DNA of 64,000 nt. Origin: JBBTCX01 sp964494205. Its GTDB lineage: Bacteria; Planctomycetota; Phycisphaerae; UBA1845. Location: positions 62,001-126,000 of the forward strand of contig CAZBRD010000010.1 of NCBI GenBank assembly GCA_964494205.1. The letters run 5' to 3'. Made by a program: the position numbers and the translations under genes. The notes beneath the pieces are model-generated. The model was not told the DNA's origin, did not search any database, and saw only the letters and a program-made list of their open reading frames with translations. The stretch's first letter is position 1. Each line of letters begins with the position of its first letter. Shown here piece by piece: positions 60,653 to 64,000 of the stretch.

Positions 60653-62455
60653 ATGAGTGCAGCGCACCATGACCATCATCATGGTCATCACGACCATGGT
60701 CACGATCATCACCATCACGAGCTTTCGTTCTGGCGTAAGTACGTGTTCTCCATCGATCACAAGGTGATCGGTGTGCAGTACGCGGTGACGTCGCTCGTGT
60801 TCCTGTTCTTCGGCTTCAGTTTGATGATGCTGATGCGCTGGCAGCTCGCCTATCCGGGCGAGGCGCTTCCCATCATCGGCAAGCTGTTTGGTGAAGCTAA
60901 CATGCCCGGCGGCGTGATGCTGCCGGACTTCTATAACCAGCTCGGTGCCATGCACGGAACCATCATGGTGTTCCTTGGCGTGGTTCCGATGATCGTCGGT
61001 GGATTTGGTAACTATGTCATGCCGCTGCAAATCGGCGCGCCTGACATGTCATTCCCCAAGCTGAACATGGCCAGCTACTGGGTGTTCCTGCCCGGTGGAC
61101 TCATCATGCTCGCCAGCTTTTTCTGTACCGGCGGTGCGGCTGCCTCTGGTTGGACTTCGTACGCCCCACTTTCGGTTATCGCTCAACAGCAGCCGACGTT
61201 CATGGGCAAGCTGCTTTCCGGTCAGACGATCTGGCTGATCGGCATGGTGTTTCTGATTACGTCGTCGCTGCTTGGCTCCGTGAACTTCATCACCACGATC
61301 ATTCAGCTTCGCGCCAAGGGTTTGACGTTCTGGCGTCTTCCGTTTTTCGTCTGGGCACAGTTGGTGACCGCGTTCCTTCTTTTGCTCGCCTTCCCGCCGC
61401 TTGAGGCCGCGGGTGTTTTGCAGTTGATGGATCGCCTGGCGGGCACGAGCTTCTTCATGCCCGAAGGCTTGATGATCAGTGGCGTGAAGTATGAGGGAGC
61501 GGGCGGTGGAAGCCCGTTGCTTTGGCAGCACCTGTTCTGGTTCCTGGCGCACCCGGAAGTGTACGTTCTGATTCTGCCGGGCATGGGTATCGTGGCAGAA
61601 GTGATTGCGAACAACACGCGTAAGCCGTTGTGGGGTTACCGCACGATGGTGTACGCGGTGATCTTCCTCGGTTTCATGTCGTTCATCGTGTGGGCGCACC
61701 ACATGTTCATGACGGGCATGGGGCAGTCGATCAGCGCGTTCTTCGCCACCACGACGATGATCATTTCGATTCCGTCGGTCGTCATTCTCACTTGTTTGTT
61801 GATCAGCTTGTACAACGGTTCGATTCGTTTCACCGTTCCGATGTTGTTTGCCCTCGCGTGGCTACCGATGTTTGCCATCGGCGGATTGACCGGTCTGCCG
61901 CTGGGCTTGCCCGCGTCGGACATCCCGCTGCACGATACGTATTACGTGATCGGCCACTTCCACTACGTGGTCGCGCCGGGCACGATTTTCGCGATTTTCG
62001 CGGGTATTTATTACTGGTACCCCAAGGTCACGGGCCGCGCGATGAACGAAATGCTGGGCAAACTTCACTTCTGGTTTTCGTTCCTGTTCATCAATGTTGT
62101 TTTTGCACCGATGTTCTGGATCGGGTTGGCCGGCGTTTCGCGTCGACTGTATGACCAGACGGTTTATGCACACGGCGAGGCCGTGCAGAAGTTGACGGTC
62201 ATGTCGTCGTGGGGCGCGTGGATGCTCGGACTGGCCCAGATACCCTTCATCATCAACTTCCTTGTCAGCTGGAAAGCCGGCAAGCGTGTAACTGAGAACC
62301 CGTGGGATGCGACCACGCTGGAGTGGGCTGCTCCGTCGCCGCCGCCGCACGGTAACTTCCTGACCGAACCCGTAGTGTATCGTCCACCGTATGAGTACAG
62401 CGTTCCCAAGGCCAAGAAAGACTTTTTGCCGCAGCATCTGACGGCGGAGGCATAA
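60653..62455 (+). CDS. coxA: cytochrome c oxidase subunit I (aa3 type)
   Basis: Subunit I holds haem a, haem a3 and CuB, reduces oxygen and pumps protons. The 600-residue protein has twelve or so membrane helices and the expected motifs: YNQLGAMHGTIMVFLGVVP near residue 95 (haem a His), WLFWFLAHPEVYVLILPGMG-like (here HLFWFLAHPEVYVLILPGMG) near 295 with the CuB His-Pro-Glu-Val-Tyr, WAHHMFMTGM near 345, and HDTYYVIGHFHYV near 425. The N-terminus is unusually His-rich (14 of the first 24 residues), which may bind metal. It follows coxB by two bases. Confidence 0.95.
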   Translation: MSAAHHDHHHGHHDHGHDHHHHELSFWRKYVFSIDHKVIGVQYAVTSLVFLFFGFSLMMLMRWQLAYPGEALPIIGKLFGEANMPGGVMLPDFYNQLGAMHGTIMVFLGVVPMIVGGFGNYVMPLQIGAPDMSFPKLNMASYWVFLPGGLIMLASFFCTGGAAASGWTSYAPLSVIAQQQPTFMGKLLSGQTIWLIGMVFLITSSLLGSVNFITTIIQLRAKGLTFWRLPFFVWAQLVTAFLLLLAFPPLEAAGVLQLMDRLAGTSFFMPEGLMISGVKYEGAGGGSPLLWQHLFWFLAHPEVYVLILPGMGIVAEVIANNTRKPLWGYRTMVYAVIFLGFMSFIVWAHHMFMTGMGQSISAFFATTTMIISIPSVVILTCLLISLYNGSIRFTVPMLFALAWLPMFAIGGLTGLPLGLPASDIPLHDTYYVIGHFHYVVAPGTIFAIFAGIYYWYPKVTGRAMNEMLGKLHFWFSFLFINVVFAPMFWIGLAGVSRRLYDQTVYAHGEAVQKLTVMSSWGAWMLGLAQIPFIINFLVSWKAGKRVTENPWDATTLEWAAPSPPPHGNFLTEPVVYRPPYEYSVPKAKKDFLPQHLTAEA

Positions 62456-62461
62456 CAAGAC

Positions 62462-63091
62462 GTGTCATCAGCAGCGGATCATGTTTTACCCTATACGATA
62501 GAACCGCACCCGGTGACGGGTGTGTACAGCGGCAAGCTCGGGCTGTGGTTGTTCCTCGCGTCCGAAGTCATGCTTTTCGGCGCGCTGTTCTCGAGCTACA
62601 TCGTGCTTCGCACCACAGCGCCGGCGGAAGGCGCGGCGAAGTGGCTATACCACGGCGAAAACGCACTGAACATGTGGATCGGTGCGGTCAATACGTTTGT
62701 TCTCATCGTCTCCAGCGTCACGATGGTGTTTGCGTGGGCGAAATTCAAGTCGGGGAATTTTTCGGCGGGCCGTGGATTTCTGGCGGTGACCGTTGCACTT
62801 GCCCTGGCGTTCATCGTGGTCAAGCTATTGTTTGAGTACATTCCGAAGTTTCAACACGGCCACACGCCAGCCAGCCACAACTTTTATGCGCTGTATTTCA
62901 CGCTGACCGGGTTACACGCGGTGCATATCATTGGCGGCGTGATTGTCATGCTCTGGTTTATGCTTCCGGGTGCCTCGCTGTGGCACAAGAACCCAGAGTA
63001 CTATACGAATCGCATCGAGTGCACCGGTTTGTACTGGCACTTTGTCGACCTGGTCTGGATCTTCCTGTTTCCCATTTTGTATTTGCTGTAG
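62462..63091 (+). CDS. coxC: cytochrome c oxidase subunit III
   Basis: A 209-residue membrane protein with five hydrophobic helices, of the short subunit III type. Signature residues include FLASEVMLFGALFSSYI near the N-terminus, the central TGLHAVHIIGGVIVMLWF and C-terminal ECTGLYWHFVDLVWIFLFP. Subunit III stabilises the core of the oxidase. It starts with a GTG six bases after the coxA stop, and is followed by the subunit IV gene nine bases after its own stop. Confidence 0.93.
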   Translation: MSSAADHVLPYTIEPHPVTGVYSGKLGLWLFLASEVMLFGALFSSYIVLRTTAPAEGAAKWLYHGENALNMWIGAVNTFVLIVSSVTMVFAWAKFKSGNFSAGRGFLAVTVALALAFIVVKLLFEYIPKFQHGHTPASHNFYALYFTLTGLHAVHIIGGVIVMLWFMLPGASLWHKNPEYYTNRIECTGLYWHFVDLVWIFLFPILYLL

Positions 63092-63100
63092 GAGCTGAGC

Positions 63101-63484
63101 ATGGGCGGTGCGCATGCAGATGTAAGTAAACATGTTCGAGCCTACCTCGCGGTATTCGCAGCCTTGGCCGTTTTTACGGCGGTTACGGTTGGCGCTTCGT
63201 TCATGCACTTTGGAGAAAAGGGAAGTCACACGGGAAACATCATCGTTGCACTGATCATTGCGACCATTAAGGCGTCGCTCGTCGCGGCGATTTTCATGCA
63301 CCTGAAGTGGGAGCGCGGCGCGTCGATCTGGGTCACGCTCGTGTTTTGTGCCGTTTTCTTCCTGGTCTTGATCCTCGTTCCGATGCTGACAACCGGCGAT
63401 CTGCCGCCCAAGGCCGAACACAAGATGTGGGACAATTTGCCCACCAAGGCAGTCCAAACGAGTCAACACGGCAGCGGACACTGA
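63101..63484 (+). CDS. cytochrome c oxidase subunit IV (CyoD/CtaF-like)
   Basis: A 127-residue protein with three membrane helices (about 10-30, 42-65 and 72-92) and a short tail. GNIIVALIIATIKASLVAAI and FMHLKWERG are typical of the prokaryotic subunit IV family. The exact role is accessory to oxidase assembly. It ends the core cox cluster. Confidence 0.85.
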   Translation: MGGAHADVSKHVRAYLAVFAALAVFTAVTVGASFMHFGEKGSHTGNIIVALIIATIKASLVAAIFMHLKWERGASIWVTLVFCAVFFLVLILVPMLTTGDLPPKAEHKMWDNLPTKAVQTSQHGSGH

Positions 63485-63506
63485 CCGCGGCGCAGCGGCG
63501 TTCGCG

Positions 63507-63535
63507 TTGGTTCGCATACGCCTGTGTGATATAAT
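63507..63535 (+). promoter_or_regulatory. sigma-70-like promoter
   Basis: TTGGTT (63507-63512), a 17-base spacer, and a perfect TATAAT (63530-63535), about 64 bases before the ATG of the small membrane protein at 63599. It lies between the cox genes and the last genes, so these may form a separate transcription unit. Confidence 0.6.
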
Positions 63536-63598
63536 CTCCAGCCGGTGCAAAGGCCTTTTCGTTGGTTGAAAAGCACAGGGCACCGGGGGATGGGAACC

Positions 63599-63805
63599 AT
63601 GTCACTGAAAGCTTTTCACATTCTTTTCGTAGTGATTACGACGTTGTTTTGTGTCGGTCTGGGGTTGTGGGCGTTTCGCCAGTATTCGCTCGAGCGCGAG
63701 GCGTCGATTCTGATTCTGGGAATCGGCTCGTTCGTGTTCGCAGTCGGCCTGATCGTCTATGGGAAATACGTGCTAAAAAAGCTTCGCGGAATTGGATACC
63801 TCTAG
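63599..63805 (+). CDS. small membrane protein
   Basis: A 68-residue protein with two membrane helices (about 5-24 and 34-55) and a basic end, KYVLKKLRGIGYL. I place the start at 63599, since a GGGGGATGGGAA site precedes it, although in-frame ATG codons at 63590 and 63545 exist. It follows the cox genes and has its own promoter. Its function is unknown; an oxidase-associated role is inferred from position. Confidence 0.65.
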   Translation: MSLKAFHILFVVITTLFCVGLGLWAFRQYSLEREASILILGIGSFVFAVGLIVYGKYVLKKLRGIGYL

Positions 63806-63837
63806 CGATGAATACTCTGCGTGGAGATGAGGTACAG

Positions 63838-64000
63838 ATGAAATCGACTTCACGGGTTCGTGGCGTCGTCGCGCCGCTTTTGGCTGTCATCGCGTTGATG
63901 CTTGCCGAAACCTCCGCCACTGCGTGCTCCTCCTGTTTCGGCGATCCGGGCTCGAACATGGCCAAGGGGGCTGTGGCCGGCGTTTGGTTCATGGTGGGCA
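63838..64000 (+). CDS. exported or membrane protein, cut by window edge
   Basis: The first 54 residues of a gene that runs off the right edge. The ATG at 63838 has GGAGATGAGG upstream. The N-terminus has a hydrophobic signal (VVAPLLAVIALMLAETSATA) and then CSSCFGDPGSNMAKG, a short cysteine-containing motif followed by another hydrophobic segment. It is probably cotranscribed with the small membrane protein and linked to the oxidase cluster, but the family is not recognised. Confidence 0.6.
   Translation, partial: MKSTSRVRGVVAPLLAVIALMLAETSATACSSCFGDPGSNMAKGAVAGVWFMVG

Noticed and set aside
1..64000. CRISPR arrays, tRNA or rRNA genes, insertion sequences
   Set aside because: None was recognised: repeats found are short palindromes or tandem units without spacer arrays, and no transposase or RNA gene signature was seen.

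Overview
The window most likely comes from a large-genome Planctomycetota bacterium, probably Phycisphaerae-like. The evidence is inferential. It carries several small proteins with a terminal zinc ribbon (CxxC...CPECG) of a kind common in that phylum, a secreted peptidase ending in Asp/Asn-rich dockerin-like repeats, giant multi-repeat secretin proteins, and a respiratory cluster with a ferredoxin-Rieske fusion and a giant multihaem cytochrome c. No tRNA, rRNA, CRISPR array or intact insertion sequence was recognised.

Layout. (1) 1-12.6 kb is mixed: a GT2 glycosyltransferase, lipoprotein, methyltransferase with DUF2892 partner, GNAT protein, zinc-ribbon membrane proteins, a DUF433/DUF5615 toxin-antitoxin pair, a Ski2-like helicase, cytidylate kinase (cmk) and an orphan CdiI-type immunity gene. 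(2) 12.6-36.6 kb is one long plus-strand type II secretion / type IV pilus-like locus: GspF, GspG, a second GspG-like protein with no prepilin signal, GspH/I/J/K-like proteins, a PilM-PilN/GspL-like protein, a PilO-like protein with a polyproline hinge and a C-terminal PilP/GspC-like segment, a 2600-residue protein built of about two dozen secretin N-domain-like repeats but lacking a secretin barrel, a true secretin with about twelve N-domain repeats, and a lipoprotein, ending at a good intrinsic terminator. No assembly ATPase (GspE) or prepilin peptidase is present, so those must lie elsewhere. (3) 37.5-43.7 kb on the minus strand is a complete ISC iron-sulfur operon, iscR-iscS-iscU-iscA-hscB-hscA-fdx-iscX, with a palindromic Rrf2-like operator at its promoter and a divergent ygfZ. 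(4) 44.8-49.1 kb holds an M14 carboxypeptidase, an SDR enzyme and zinc-ribbon small proteins, with many intergenic repeats. (5) 49.3-64 kb is a respiratory block: two Rex-like (or CRP-like) operators, a HEAT-repeat membrane protein, ferredoxin-Rieske fusion, split cytochrome b, octahaem cytochrome c, cupredoxin, cytochrome c oxidase subunits II, I, III and IV, a small membrane protein and the start of one more gene cut by the window edge.

The modules fit together. The ISC operon can supply the Rieske and ferredoxin clusters. The bc-type complex would pass electrons from quinol through the multihaem cytochrome (and possibly the cupredoxin) to the aa3-type oxidase, and the Rex-like sites suggest control by NADH/NAD+. 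The secretion locus is the most unusual part: its two giant proteins suggest a very long periplasmic channel or scaffold. Intergenic DNA is rich in short palindromic (REP-like) and A/T-rich tandem repeats.
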